DNA of 64,000 nt from Myxococcales bacterium (lineage in GTDB: Bacteria > Myxococcota_A > Polyangia > Palsa-1104 > JAEUJZ01). The translations under genes were made by a program, and so were the position numbers. Positions 34,294 to 42,109 of this stretch are shown in pieces (positions within the stretch are counted from its first letter, which is position 1; each line of letters opens with the position of its first letter). The notes beneath the pieces were generated by a model. That model worked only from the letters and a program-made list of their open reading frames with translations. It made no database searches and was not told the DNA's origin. The DNA lies in the NCBI GenBank assembly GCA_016794505.1, contig JAEUJZ010000016.1, forward strand, positions 1 to 64,000. The letters are read 5' to 3'.

Positions 34294-34908
34294 CTAGCTG
34301 GTTGGCTTATCTGGCGTCGCAGCGGGTGTGGGCGCCGTCGCTGAAGCGGGCAGTGCCGTCTTGGGAACGATCTCGCCGACCAGCGCATCGACGACGCGAT
34401 GGAACGCCTCGGGCATGGGCTGACGACTGGCTTCCATGCGCACGGTATAGCGAGCGCTGGTATCGGTCTTGCGCGTCTGCTCGCTCTTGCTGCTCAGCGA
34501 GCCTTTCAGCTTCAGCGACACCGGGCCATAGCCCAGGCTCAGATCACCGCCAAGCTCTTTGCTTTGGCCGCTGGTATCTGACTCGCCGGCATCGACGCGA
34601 ACATCGAAGTCGACAGTCAGTCGATCGACACCGAACGAGGGCAGGGGCAGGACCGCGATCAACGGCAGCTCGATCGTTCGCTGCGACTGCGCGCCCGTGC
34701 TGTCCTGCTGCGCGAAGCGAAACTGCACCGTGCTGACCGAGCCGTCCTTGTTGCGCCCGACCTTGTCGACGAACTGCTGCAGCGTGCTGCACGCGGTGTT
34801 GTGCGCCTCAATGGCCGCCACAAGCGGGGCCGCGAACACTTCGCGCAGTGGCAAGCTGGCCAGGACTCGGCTGACCACCGGAGTTGTGACAGGTTCCTTC
34901 TCGGACAT
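34294..34908 (-). CDS. DUF2589 family protein
   Basis: A 204-residue protein whose opening (LPLREVFAAPLVAAIEAHNTACSTLQQFV, residues 19-47) is the helical signature of DUF2589. It continues with strand-forming IELPLIAVLPLPSFGVDRLTVDFDVRV and ends in helix EAFHRVVDALV and a Pro/Ala/Thr tail. DUF2589 occurs in diverse bacteria with no assigned role. It is first of five same-strand genes (34908 to 30287) with gaps of 30, 43, 42 and 76 bases. No signal peptide is present, so this and its partners begin in the cytoplasm. Confidence 0.8.
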   Translation of the reverse strand: MSEKEPVTTPVVSRVLASLPLREVFAAPLVAAIEAHNTACSTLQQFVDKVGRNKDGSVSTVQFRFAQQDSTGAQSQRTIELPLIAVLPLPSFGVDRLTVDFDVRVDAGESDTSGQSKELGGDLSLGYGPVSLKLKGSLSSKSEQTRKTDTSARYTVRMEASRQPMPEAFHRVVDALVGEIVPKTALPASATAPTPAATPDKPTS

Positions 34909-35044
34909 CAGATCCCCCTATGACTGTCGCTGCAGGAAGCTAGGCAGACTGCGACAGAGAAATCTTATCGCTTCAAGCGCGCGTATCAAAAGGAAATCTG
35001 GGCCGAGATCGAGGTGCGGAGTGTGCGAAGCGCTCGCGAAGCGA

Positions 35045-35818
35045 TTACGACGTGGGCGCCGCCTGCTGGCGCTGCGCATTGGCGGCAAATGCCTCGCGGG
35101 CATAGCTGGCCAGACCTGGCTGATAGCGATCGATGTTTGCAGTGAAGCGCGCATCGTGAACGTACATCTCGCCCAGGCCTTGATGCATGTGCGGTGGGCA
35201 TGGGTAAAACCACCGCTCAATGTGCAGGCGATGCTGCTCGGCCAAGTCCATCGCCGCCTGGCTCGTCGCGTTCGTTCCGGCCTGCGCCAGCTTGGCCAGC
35301 GCCGTGAACACCGCGTCGCCTTCGGCTTTGATCTGCTGCCATTGCTCTTTGCCGTACTTTTTGGTGCGTGCCATCGACTCGCGATAGGCATCGCTCTGCC
35401 CCCAGCGCTCGCGGGCTTCGTCTTGGTATGCGGCGGGGTTGAAGTCTCCAAACACGGCGAAGCGTTCTTCGTTGCTCATGGTCTTACCCTCCTCTCGTGC
35501 CGTAAGTGCTGCCTCGACAGCAGCGATCAGAGAACGAATGCGCGTGGCCTTTTCGAGCAAGAGCTTCCGCTGCATGCGCAGCGCCTCGGTCACATCGAAC
35601 GCCGGATCGGCGAGCATGCGCTGGATCTCGTCGAGCGGAAAGTCCAGCTCGCGAAAGAACAGCACCTGCTGCAGCCGCTCTAGATCGCTCGCTGAATACA
35701 AGCGGTATCCGGCGTGGCTGCGCCCCGACGGGCAACACAGCCCGATCTCGTCGTAGTGATGCAAGGTGCGCACGCTGACATGCGCCAGACGAGCTACTTC
35801 ACTCACTTTCAAGGCCAT
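35045..35818 (-). CDS. MerR-family regulator with TipAS-like effector domain
   Basis: A 257-residue TipA-type activator. Residues 1-75 are the MerR winged helix (VSEVARLAHVSVRTLHHYDEIGL, GYRLYSASDLERLQQVLFFREL), then a coiled coil, and residues about 115-255 match the TipAS antibiotic-recognition domain (WGQSDAYRESM, YGKEQWQQIKAE, QHRLHIERWFYPCPPHMHQGLGEMY), which binds thiopeptides or other ligands. The start is confirmed by GGAGGTGA upstream. An 8-1-8 dyad lies 31 bases ahead of the start (35850-35866), in line with autoregulation. A divergent YtkA-like lipoprotein gene shares the gap and may also respond. Confidence 0.95.
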   Translation of the reverse strand: MALKVSEVARLAHVSVRTLHHYDEIGLCCPSGRSHAGYRLYSASDLERLQQVLFFRELDFPLDEIQRMLADPAFDVTEALRMQRKLLLEKATRIRSLIAAVEAALTAREEGKTMSNEERFAVFGDFNPAAYQDEARERWGQSDAYRESMARTKKYGKEQWQQIKAEGDAVFTALAKLAQAGTNATSQAAMDLAEQHRLHIERWFYPCPPHMHQGLGEMYVHDARFTANIDRYQPGLASYAREAFAANAQRQQAAPTS

Positions 35819-35849
35819 GCGTCATTCACCTCCGCCCTTAGGAATCGGG

Positions 35850-35866
35850 CCTCACGCAGCGTGAGG
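35850..35866. promoter_or_regulatory. MerR-type operator dyad
   Basis: CCTCACGC-A-GCGTGAGG is a perfect 17-base dyad in the 95-bp gap between the tipA-like MerR gene and the divergent YtkA-like gene. On the minus strand TTGACC (35866-35871) sits at its upstream edge as a possible -35 hexamer; I found no convincing -10 in line with the long 19-base spacer of MerR promoters. CTCACG..CGTGAG dyads are typical of TipA targets. Confidence 0.7.
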
Positions 35867-35913
35867 GTCAAGCGGGTTTGAAAAAAAGTTTGGGTCGGCC
35901 GTTTGGCTGGCTT

Positions 35914-36456
35914 ATGAGCATCCGCATGATCACAAAAACCGAAACCGTCAGTCGCCGCGATTCTGCATCGCACGCTGCAACGATACGCCGCGGTGCCGCG
36001 CTCGGGCCGCTGCTTTTCTGCGGGCTGCTCTCGCTTGGCTGCGGCGGCACCCCACACGATCACGGCGGAAGCTGCGCGCAAGAGACGCGCGCCGAGGTCT
36101 ATATGGCTGGCCTGGAAAAGACCGGCAAGCAAGGCGCGCTGGTGTTTCGCTTGCTCGACAGCCAGCCTGGTCCGCCGCAAAAAGGCGACAACACCTTTAC
36201 GCTGGCCATCAAGAACAGCGCGGGTGTACCGCAGTCCGCGGCAACGATCGCCGTGACGCCGTTTATGCCGGATCACGGGCACGGCTCGCCGATCAAAGCC
36301 GAGGTCAGCGAGCTAGCCTCGCCCGCTGGAAGTGGTCAGTACCGCGCCAGCCCCGTCAACCTGTTCATGCCCGGCCTGTGGCAGATCACCGTCTCGGCGC
36401 AGGCGAGCGGCGGCGTCAGCGACTCGGCCGTCTTCGCTTTCTGCATCGAGGGCTGA
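35914..36456 (+). CDS. YtkA-like lipoprotein
   Basis: A 180-residue protein with a lipoprotein signal ending LLSLGC and a His-rich start of the mature part (TPHDHGGSC). The rest (FTLAIKNSAGVPQSAATIAVTPFMPDHGHGS; GLWQITVSAQ) follows the YtkA/FixH-like immunoglobulin fold with a conserved MPDHGH segment, which may bind copper or act in respiratory assembly. The start is uncertain among TTG 35878, ATG 35914 and ATG 35926. Its last 144 bases overlap the 3' end of the convergent Rieske oxygenase gene. The mature sequence up to CIEG looks natural, so this is likely a real gene. Confidence 0.75.
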   Translation: MSIRMITKTETVSRRDSASHAATIRRGAALGPLLFCGLLSLGCGGTPHDHGGSCAQETRAEVYMAGLEKTGKQGALVFRLLDSQPGPPQKGDNTFTLAIKNSAGVPQSAATIAVTPFMPDHGHGSPIKAEVSELASPAGSGQYRASPVNLFMPGLWQITVSAQASGGVSDSAVFAFCIEG

Positions 36457-37443
36457 AGCCAACGCCCGCTTGCCCAAGCGGACCAAGCGCGGCTGTGCAT
36501 CCGAGTTGCGCAGCGTGTCGAAGTAGTACTTGCGAAACTGCAGCGTCGGCTTGTCGGTTGCCACCGAGCGCTCGTTCGCAGGCGGAGGAATCTCAGCAGG
36601 CTGCGAGGACTCGACGATCGCTTGGTCCTGCAGCGCGATGCGCGCATTCAGCCAGTTGTCGATCGGGCCGCTGGGCAGCCAGCGCAGAAAGTCACGCGTC
36701 GTAAGCAGGATCATGCGCGTCTCGTTTTCGGCTGCCGGCACGCAGGCCACGTGCAAGCGCAGGCGCTTTCCGGGAATGGGAATGGTCAGCATCATGCGAT
36801 TCGGGCGCGTGAAGTCGAGCTGAGCGCCACCATCGATGCCGTCCACCGTCGAGCGAATCTGGCCGCCATGCTCGCTCGGCGTCCACTCGATGCGCATCTG
36901 CGAGTCTGAACGCATGCGCTTCCTTAGATCGCGGCCGATCGTCGTTCTGTGTACGAACGGCAGGTGCGGCATGTCGAGCATGTTTTCCATGGCCCGCGTC
37001 CAGTGAGCCCGCCAGTGCTGGATGGCGATGAAGCGCACAAAGTCCGGTGAATGCAGCGATTCGTCGAGGACCGGCTCATGCGGGGCCTGCACGCCGGGCG
37101 CGGTATAGATCCACAGAAGTCCGCCGAGCTCGCGCACGGGCAGCGCCGTCGCCGAAAGCGTCTCGCAGCGCGCCTGGGGATTGAACGGCACGTGTGTACA
37201 GCGGCCGTCGCGTCCGAAGCGCCAGCCATGGAACGGACACTCGATGCGCCCTTGTCCATCGATCTGCCCCAGCGACAGGGCAACTCCGCGATGTGGACAG
37301 CGATCCAGAAGCGCCGCAGCCTGCCCCGCTTCGTCGCGAAACAGCACAACGCGCTCGCCAGCCACGACCAGCGATAGAGGACGACGGCGCAGACGCGCTG
37401 CTCGCTCAACCGGCGTCCAGACCTGGGCAAACCCATGAAACAT
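36313..37443 (-). CDS. Rieske 2Fe-2S aromatic ring-hydroxylating-type oxygenase
   Basis: A 376-residue oxygenase component. The Rieske cluster ligands are C49 and H51 (CPHRG) and C69 and H72 (CPFHGW). The mononuclear iron site is EN-x-x-D-x-x-H-x4-H with D157, H160 and H165. It resembles the non-ring-specific branch (vanillate/pheophorbide-type) more than dioxygenase alpha subunits. About 48 C-terminal residues after ALASALDAES derive from the antisense of the YtkA-like gene, so the frame may read past the original end. Divergent from a TetR gene, with a dyad between them. A reductase partner is not adjacent. Confidence 0.9.
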   Translation of the reverse strand: MFHGFAQVWTPVERAARLRRRPLSLVVAGERVVLFRDEAGQAAALLDRCPHRGVALSLGQIDGQGRIECPFHGWRFGRDGRCTHVPFNPQARCETLSATALPVRELGGLLWIYTAPGVQAPHEPVLDESLHSPDFVRFIAIQHWRAHWTRAMENMLDMPHLPFVHRTTIGRDLRKRMRSDSQMRIEWTPSEHGGQIRSTVDGIDGGAQLDFTRPNRMMLTIPIPGKRLRLHVACVPAAENETRMILLTTRDFLRWLPSGPIDNWLNARIALQDQAIVESSQPAEIPPPANERSVATDKPTLQFRKYYFDTLRNSDAQPRLVRLGKRALASALDAESEDGRVADAAARLRRDGDLPQAGHEQVDGAGAVLTTSSGRG

Positions 37444-37556
37444 GGCCCATGCTCCATTTGTTGTTCGGACTGGTCTATATTATATCCACAAACGGTCCGT
37501 CTTGTGCTCTGCGATCTGCGCGTATTACTTGAACAGATGTCTTGATATTCTAGTAC

Positions 37557-37576
37557 ATGAAACTAATCTATTTCAT
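37557..37576. promoter_or_regulatory. TetR operator candidate
   Basis: ATGAAA-N8-TTTCAT is a 20-base dyad that ends directly before the TetR start codon (37577), in a 133-bp AT-rich gap shared with the divergent Rieske gene. Position and size fit self-repression by a TetR-family dimer. Confidence 0.6.
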
Positions 37577-38239
37577 ATGCCTCGCCCATCGGGTCGCCGC
37601 AACGCCGACTACGACGCCACGCGCGCCGCGCTGCTCTCGCGGCTGTATGACGCGCTGCTCAAAGCAGATGGGGTTCGCCTGAGCTTTCGCCAGATGTCAG
37701 ATGCCGCAGGTGTCAGCCCGACGACGCTGCGCCACTATTTCCAAAGTCGTGAGCAGGTCATCACTGAAGTGCTGGCGCTGTCGCATCGCGCGGGCTTGCC
37801 GTACCTGCACGCTGCCGCCACGCAGCCCACGCAGGCGCTGCGCCCGTCGCTGCGCTGGTTCCTCGACTTTGTCGTGCAAGGCTGGCGAGCCGGGGTTGGT
37901 GCCGTGCATGGCCTGGGCCTGACCGAAGGCATCGGGCACAGCGCTCTGGGCCCGGCGTATCTGCGCGAGATCTTGGAACCTTCGCTGCAAGCCGCCGAGA
38001 CCCGCCTGGCCCGCCACATTGCAAATGGCGAGCTTTCCCCCTGCGATGTGCGCCATGCCGCGATCGAGCTGATCGGCCCCTTGCTTCTGGCCCTTTTGCA
38101 TCAAGACTCGCTCGGGGGAACGCGCTGCCGCCTGCTCGACATCGCGGCCTTTTGCGAAGAACACCTCGATCGCTTCCAGCGCGCCTTTGCCACCCCGGCT
38201 TCGCCGCCAAAAGGGTCCTCCAAGCGACGCGCGGTGTAA
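37577..38239 (+). CDS. TetR-family transcriptional regulator
   Basis: A 220-residue regulator. The N-terminal helix-turn-helix reads LSFRQMSDAAGVSPTTLRHYFQSREQVITEVL, the usual TetR pattern. The C-terminal ligand domain (about 75-205) is helical with AAIELIGPLLLAL and is not assigned to a named subfamily. It is divergent from the Rieske oxygenase gene, so it likely controls that gene and itself; this is inference from orientation and the dyad at 37557-37576. The frame is open far upstream, but the ATG at 37577 begins the compact Pro/Arg start (MPRPSGRRN) typical for the family. Confidence 0.9.
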   Translation: MPRPSGRRNADYDATRAALLSRLYDALLKADGVRLSFRQMSDAAGVSPTTLRHYFQSREQVITEVLALSHRAGLPYLHAAATQPTQALRPSLRWFLDFVVQGWRAGVGAVHGLGLTEGIGHSALGPAYLREILEPSLQAAETRLARHIANGELSPCDVRHAAIELIGPLLLALLHQDSLGGTRCRLLDIAAFCEEHLDRFQRAFATPASPPKGSSKRRAV

Positions 38240-38427
38240 CGACATCGCCCGCACCTGCATCGGATGTGTATGCGTTTTTTTTCACCGCCCAGACCGCGTC
38301 GACGGCGACAATCCAGGATGCTGTCTCCCAGCCGATCCTGCGAACCGCTCGGCGGTCTGGCCCGTATCTAGTCACAGCGATCCCAGCGATATTTGGCGCG
38401 ACTGAATCGCGCCCAAGGAGCCTGCTT

Positions 38428-39138
38428 ATGACCGTGCGTACGCAAAAAAGGGCGCCCCGCGCGCTGATCGTTCCTGCGCTGATCTCGGCGGCTGTGCCTG
38501 CGCTGTTGCTGTCGCTGGCCTGCGCACAAAAAGGCGGCAGCGCGCCAACCCCAAGCAAGCCCGCTGCCAGCCGACCCGCCAAGCCCGCCGTCGCCGAGCG
38601 CGGTGAAGCCATCTTCGCGGGGGGCTGCTTCTGGTGCGTCGAGACCGCGTTTGAAGGGCTGCCTGGCGTCAGCGCTGTGATCTCGGGCTACACAGGGGGC
38701 CAAAAAAAGAATCCGGCGTACGAAGAGGTCTCGTCTGGCGGCACGGGCCACGCCGAAGCCGTGCGCGTGGTCTTTGACCCCACGCAGATCAGCTATGCCA
38801 AGCTGCTTGAGATCTTCTGGCACAACATCGATCCGCTCGATGCGCGCGGGCAGTTCTGCGACAAAGGCTCGCAGTACCGCTCGGGCATCTTCTATCTCGA
38901 CGAAGCGCAGAAGAAAGCGGCCGAGGCATCAAAGGCTGCGATCGAAGCGCAAAAGCGCCTGCCCGGCCCCATCGTCACCGAGATCACGGCTGCGGGTCCC
39001 TTCTATCCCGCCGAGGAATATCACCAGGACTTCTACAAGAAGAAGCCCGAGCGCTATTCCAGCTATCGCCTGGGCTGCGGGCGCGACCGTCGCCTGCACG
39101 AGCTATGGGGCAAAGACGCCGGTACGCCTGCGCACTAA
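38428..39138 (+). CDS. msrA: Peptide-methionine (S)-S-oxide reductase MsrA, lipoprotein form
   Basis: MsrA reduces methionine-S-sulfoxide in proteins. The 236-residue protein has a lipoprotein signal (VPALLLSLAC, Cys32), then a Pro/Lys linker and a full MsrA domain: GCFWC with nucleophile C67, GGHxxxExV-type GTGHAEAVRVVFDP, GSQYRS and YHQDFYKKKP near the end. The usual C-terminal recycling Cys is present (LGCGRD). The lipobox puts it outside the cytoplasm, so it would repair envelope proteins and need a periplasmic reductant. AAGGAG precedes the start at 38428. Its stop overlaps the convergent GH46-like gene's stop in CTAA. Confidence 0.95.
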   Translation: MTVRTQKRAPRALIVPALISAAVPALLLSLACAQKGGSAPTPSKPAASRPAKPAVAERGEAIFAGGCFWCVETAFEGLPGVSAVISGYTGGQKKNPAYEEVSSGGTGHAEAVRVVFDPTQISYAKLLEIFWHNIDPLDARGQFCDKGSQYRSGIFYLDEAQKKAAEASKAAIEAQKRLPGPIVTEITAAGPFYPAEEYHQDFYKKKPERYSSYRLGCGRDRRLHELWGKDAGTPAH

Positions 39139-39821
39139 TCGCCCGTCACCAGCACGCCGTTGACGTCGATGGGTAGCTGCTGCAGGTGCCAGTTGCCGCG
39201 GGCGATCTCGTGGGCCAGGCAGGCGGTGCGGTACGTCGTCTTGTGCAAGATCTCGCGGCGGTGCGTGGCCAGCCAGCGGTGGCGCGCCTGGACATAGTCG
39301 CGGACCCAGGCTCGCTCGTTGCCGCCAAGGATGGGTGGCTCTTCCAGAAAGGTCTCGCGAATCGTCCACAAGATCGATCCGCTGTGGATGTACGAGTCAT
39401 AGACAACCAGCGCCGAAAGCGGCAGCACCAAGCGGTTCTCGTCGACCCACGCCATCGCCGGCTGGAAGTAGCGCTCGTCGAAAAACGCGTCCTGCACGCT
39501 GCGCATGACGGCATCGTCGCGACCCGCCGCACGCAGCAGATCTTTGAAGGCGTCGTCATCGACCAGCGGCTCGACACCGATGCGCGCGACGTACGGTGCA
39601 AGGGCCGCGGCATACAGACCACCGGCCACGACATAGCGCTCGATCAGATCGCGCAGCTTGCTGAATTCGGTGGTCTGCGAGCGGCCGTACGTGATCTGCT
39701 GCGCGTCGTCGGGACCGTCGCGATAGATCGAGATGCAGGCATAGTCCCCGGTGGGCGTGCCGGTCTCGAACACGTTGACGACCCGATCGATGATGCGGCG
39801 CTGCTGCGGATCTAGCTGCAT
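39135..39821 (-). CDS. GH46 chitosanase-like protein without signal peptide
   Basis: A 228-residue protein matching the GH46 chitosanase N-terminal pattern: RVVNVFETGTPTGDY with E19 in the catalytic ETG position, then ITYGRSQTTE in which the family has TYGR. The rest is helical with a buried Asp/Arg set (YDSYIHSGS, RDYVQARHRWL). Known enzymes cut chitosan and are secreted, but this one starts without a signal peptide and is translated 3 bases after a GNAT gene, so it may act on an internal or partly de-acetylated glycan, or be non-catalytic. No start ambiguity (ATG 39821). Confidence 0.7.
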   Translation of the reverse strand: MQLDPQQRRIIDRVVNVFETGTPTGDYACISIYRDGPDDAQQITYGRSQTTEFSKLRDLIERYVVAGGLYAAALAPYVARIGVEPLVDDDAFKDLLRAAGRDDAVMRSVQDAFFDERYFQPAMAWVDENRLVLPLSALVVYDSYIHSGSILWTIRETFLEEPPILGGNERAWVRDYVQARHRWLATHRREILHKTTYRTACLAHEIARGNWHLQQLPIDVNGVLVTGD

Positions 39822-39824
39822 GGC

Positions 39825-40412
39825 TTAGCTCTCGTGTGGGCGGCTCGCTGCGACGGTCGCAGTCGTCGAGGCCAGAAGTCGCTTCCAGTAAATCAGCTCG
39901 GTGATGCCAGCATGGACGAAGTCCGGCAGAGCGCCGACGCGGGCATAGCCAGCCCGCTCATAAAAGCGCTGCGCGCCCTGGTTGAAGTCCGAGGTCAAAA
40001 GAAACAGATCCGAGTGGCGCATGCGCACCGAATCCTCGACGGCAGCCAGCAAGCGCGACCCGACACCACGACCGTTTTCACCGGGGCGCAAAGCAATCAG
40101 GCGCAGGTAGCCACCGCGTCCAAAGTGTCCGCTTCCGCGCTCGCTGCCGACAAGCACGCGCGCAAAGCCAAGCAGGGATCGACGATCCGCGGCGTCCTCG
40201 GCCAGCCACAGCTCTTCACTGTTTGCGGGCGCTGCGGCGTCGGAATGCAGCCGCGCTAACCCCGCCAGATCTTCGCCCAGCCGGCCGCTTTGAACACCGT
40301 ATCGCTGAAGCAGCGGCAGCGCCGCGACCGCTTGCGCCAGCAGGCGCAGGGCATCGACATCTGCTGCCGCAGCGCGTCGCACACACAGCCCAGACGCAGT
40401 GGCTTCGTTCAT
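39825..40412 (-). CDS. GNAT-family N-acetyltransferase
   Basis: A 195-residue acetyltransferase with the acetyl-CoA loop RPGENGRGVGSRLL (R-x-x-G-x-G/A form), a preceding GYLRLIALRP strand, and the terminal SDFNQGAQRFYERAGY motif. The start at 40412 (MNEATASGL) overlaps the stop of the upstream ferredoxin gene by four bases (ATGA), so translation is coupled. The GH46-like gene starts 3 bases after its stop. The substrate is unknown; an amino-sugar or small amine would fit the neighbours, but this is only an inference. Confidence 0.9.
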   Translation of the reverse strand: MNEATASGLCVRRAAAADVDALRLLAQAVAALPLLQRYGVQSGRLGEDLAGLARLHSDAAAPANSEELWLAEDAADRRSLLGFARVLVGSERGSGHFGRGGYLRLIALRPGENGRGVGSRLLAAVEDSVRMRHSDLFLLTSDFNQGAQRFYERAGYARVGALPDFVHAGITELIYWKRLLASTTATVAASRPHES

Positions 40413-40948
40413 CGTGGGACCCGCGGACGAATGTGGACCGCCGTCGGATCCGGCGGGCAGTAGTGCTCGCAAAGACCACAGCCGGTACAGGCCTCGGTGA
40501 TGCGCGGCCGGCCCTCGGCATCCAGCGCGATCGCGCCCTGTACCGGGCAAAAGCTGACGCAGGCCGAGCACGGTGTGCCCTGATACGGCAGACAGCGCGC
40601 TTTGTCGATGATGGCCCGCCCCATGTGAACTTCCTGCGGGCTGGTCAGTCGACGCAGCGTGCCGCTGGGGCAGACCGTCGTACACAAAAGGCCACCACAC
40701 ATCACGCAGGGAGCCTCGCGCGGGATGATGAACGGTGTCCCGACGCCGGCAGCATAGCCGCGCGGGATGGCGCGGATGGCGCGACGCGGACAGATGTCGA
40801 TGCAGGCGCCGCAGCGAATGCAGCTATCGGCGATGCGATCCTCATCGATGGCGCCGGGTGGTCGCAGCGGTAGCTCGTCGGCTTTGGCGGCCGACAGCGA
40901 CTTGCGAAACATGCCAAACAGATCACGCCGACTCAGCCTCTCACCCAT
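40409..40948 (-). CDS. NapF/NapG-like polyferredoxin (four 4Fe-4S sites)
   Basis: A 179-residue ferredoxin with four cysteine clusters: CIRCGACIDICP, CVMCGGLLCTTVCP, CLPYQGTPCSACVSFCP and CTGCGLCEHYCP. The N-terminus RLSRRDLFGMFRK looks like a NapF/NapG start, including RR and hydrophobic residues, but has no real signal helix. These proteins pass electrons to periplasmic nitrate reductase or related enzymes. No Nap, Nuo or Mau gene is in the window. The ATG at 40948 has AGGGGGAG about ten bases upstream. It is first in the three-gene run with GNAT and GH46-like genes. Confidence 0.88.
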   Translation of the reverse strand: MGERLSRRDLFGMFRKSLSAAKADELPLRPPGAIDEDRIADSCIRCGACIDICPRRAIRAIPRGYAAGVGTPFIIPREAPCVMCGGLLCTTVCPSGTLRRLTSPQEVHMGRAIIDKARCLPYQGTPCSACVSFCPVQGAIALDAEGRPRITEACTGCGLCEHYCPPDPTAVHIRPRVPR

Positions 40949-41066
40949 GCGCTGCGGGCTCCCCCTCATAGGTTCCAGGGCAGGCCAGGCGCGGTCCGCG
41001 GATCGACGAAGGACGCGGATTGACGATCTCTTTGCTCGTGCCTGGCAGTAGCATGCCGGGGTGCCT

Positions 41067-41495
41067 ATGCCTTTCCGTTCGTGCGCTGCTGCGGCAGCGG
41101 TACATCGATCGATATCACAGCCCGGCCCGGCGTGTGGCAGCGCTGTTGGGTGTGTGTCTCTGCTGGCGCTGCTTGTGGCGGCCTGCGGGGGCGGATCCCC
41201 GGCCGAAGTCAGCGTGCTGTGGCGTCTTTCCGACGGTCGCTCGTGCGTCGACACGTCCCTGGTGCGCACCGTGGCCGAGGTCGAAGGTCAGACCCCACGC
41301 ATGACGTACGAGAGCCGCTGCAGCGAGCGCAGCGATCTGAACCGCATCGCCGTCCCGCGTGTGCTGCCCGGTGCCCGCATCGTGCTACGCGGCGAGACGT
41401 TGAGTCAGACAGCGGTCTATCGCGGCCTGCTGCAGGTCCCAAACCCCGTGCCGCCCATCCTGGATGCCGAGCTGTATCCGACGGGCGGCGACTAA
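41067..41495 (+). CDS. Small lipoprotein of unknown function
   Basis: A 142-residue protein with lipoprotein signal (CVSLLALLVAAC), then GGGSPAEVSVLWRLSDG and a Cys-containing beta-rich body (YESRCSERS, IVLRGETLS). It does not match a family I know. Start ATG 41067 follows an in-frame GTG at 41061; neither has a strong ribosome-binding site. It is divergent from the ferredoxin gene. Confidence 0.65.
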   Translation: MPFRSCAAAAAVHRSISQPGPACGSAVGCVSLLALLVAACGGGSPAEVSVLWRLSDGRSCVDTSLVRTVAEVEGQTPRMTYESRCSERSDLNRIAVPRVLPGARIVLRGETLSQTAVYRGLLQVPNPVPPILDAELYPTGGD

Positions 41496-41566
41496 CAACA
41501 CGCGCCGACAAGAGCCCGCGACCGTTTTCCTGACCGGCGCCATGTTGGCCGCCGCACAATATGGAA

Positions 41567-42091
41567 ATGTCGCCCCCGATCGATTCCCAGTCGCCCATGC
41601 GCAGTCCTCAGGCTGTGGGACGCGTGGACCTGACCCTCTATCTGGCCCTACTCGCTAGCCATGCCGTCTACGGTGGCCTGGCGATCTATCTTGCGTCGAT
41701 CGCTCAGCCCGATGCGCCGCGCAACCCAGGCTTGGCGATCCCGTTTGTGTTCATCGCGCTGGCCACGGCTGGCGCTGCAGTCGCCGTCGACTCGTTGGGC
41801 TTTCGCGATGCGCAGATCGATCGCTGGCTCGATGCCGGAAAGCAGCAGGCCCTCGCTCGCGATGCGCTTGCACAAGCCGTCCGTCAGCGCGCTCTGTCGA
41901 CGAGTATTGTGCGCTGGGCCATCGCGGCGATGCCGTCGCAGATCGGTCTTGTCGCGGTGCTGCTGGGCAGCTTGCCACTGTCGCAGGCGCTGCTCTTGGT
42001 GGCGCTGGGCGCGCTGACCCACGTGTCGTGCCGGCCCAAGATGACCGCCACCATCGCGCGCATCGACGAAAAGCTCCCGAAAACGAGCTAG
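41567..42091 (+). CDS. Membrane protein of unknown function
   Basis: A 174-residue protein with four hydrophobic segments (LYLALLASHAVYGGLAIYL, AIPFVFIALATAGAAVAV, AAMPSQIGLVAVLLGSLPL, LLLVALGALTHVSC). It has no known signature. The ATG at 41567 or 41561 are both possible. It lies 71 bases past the lipoprotein gene on the same strand; an operon is possible but not certain. The stop is close to the convergent GST gene. Confidence 0.65.
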   Translation: MSPPIDSQSPMRSPQAVGRVDLTLYLALLASHAVYGGLAIYLASIAQPDAPRNPGLAIPFVFIALATAGAAVAVDSLGFRDAQIDRWLDAGKQQALARDALAQAVRQRALSTSIVRWAIAAMPSQIGLVAVLLGSLPLSQALLLVALGALTHVSCRPKMTATIARIDEKLPKTS

Positions 42092-42109
42092 GAGCCGCAG
42101 GCGAGCGGC

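Noticed and set aside
38152..38427. Upstream extension of MsrA
   Set aside because: AAGGAG and a lipoprotein signal fix the start at 38428; the extension overlaps the TetR gene.
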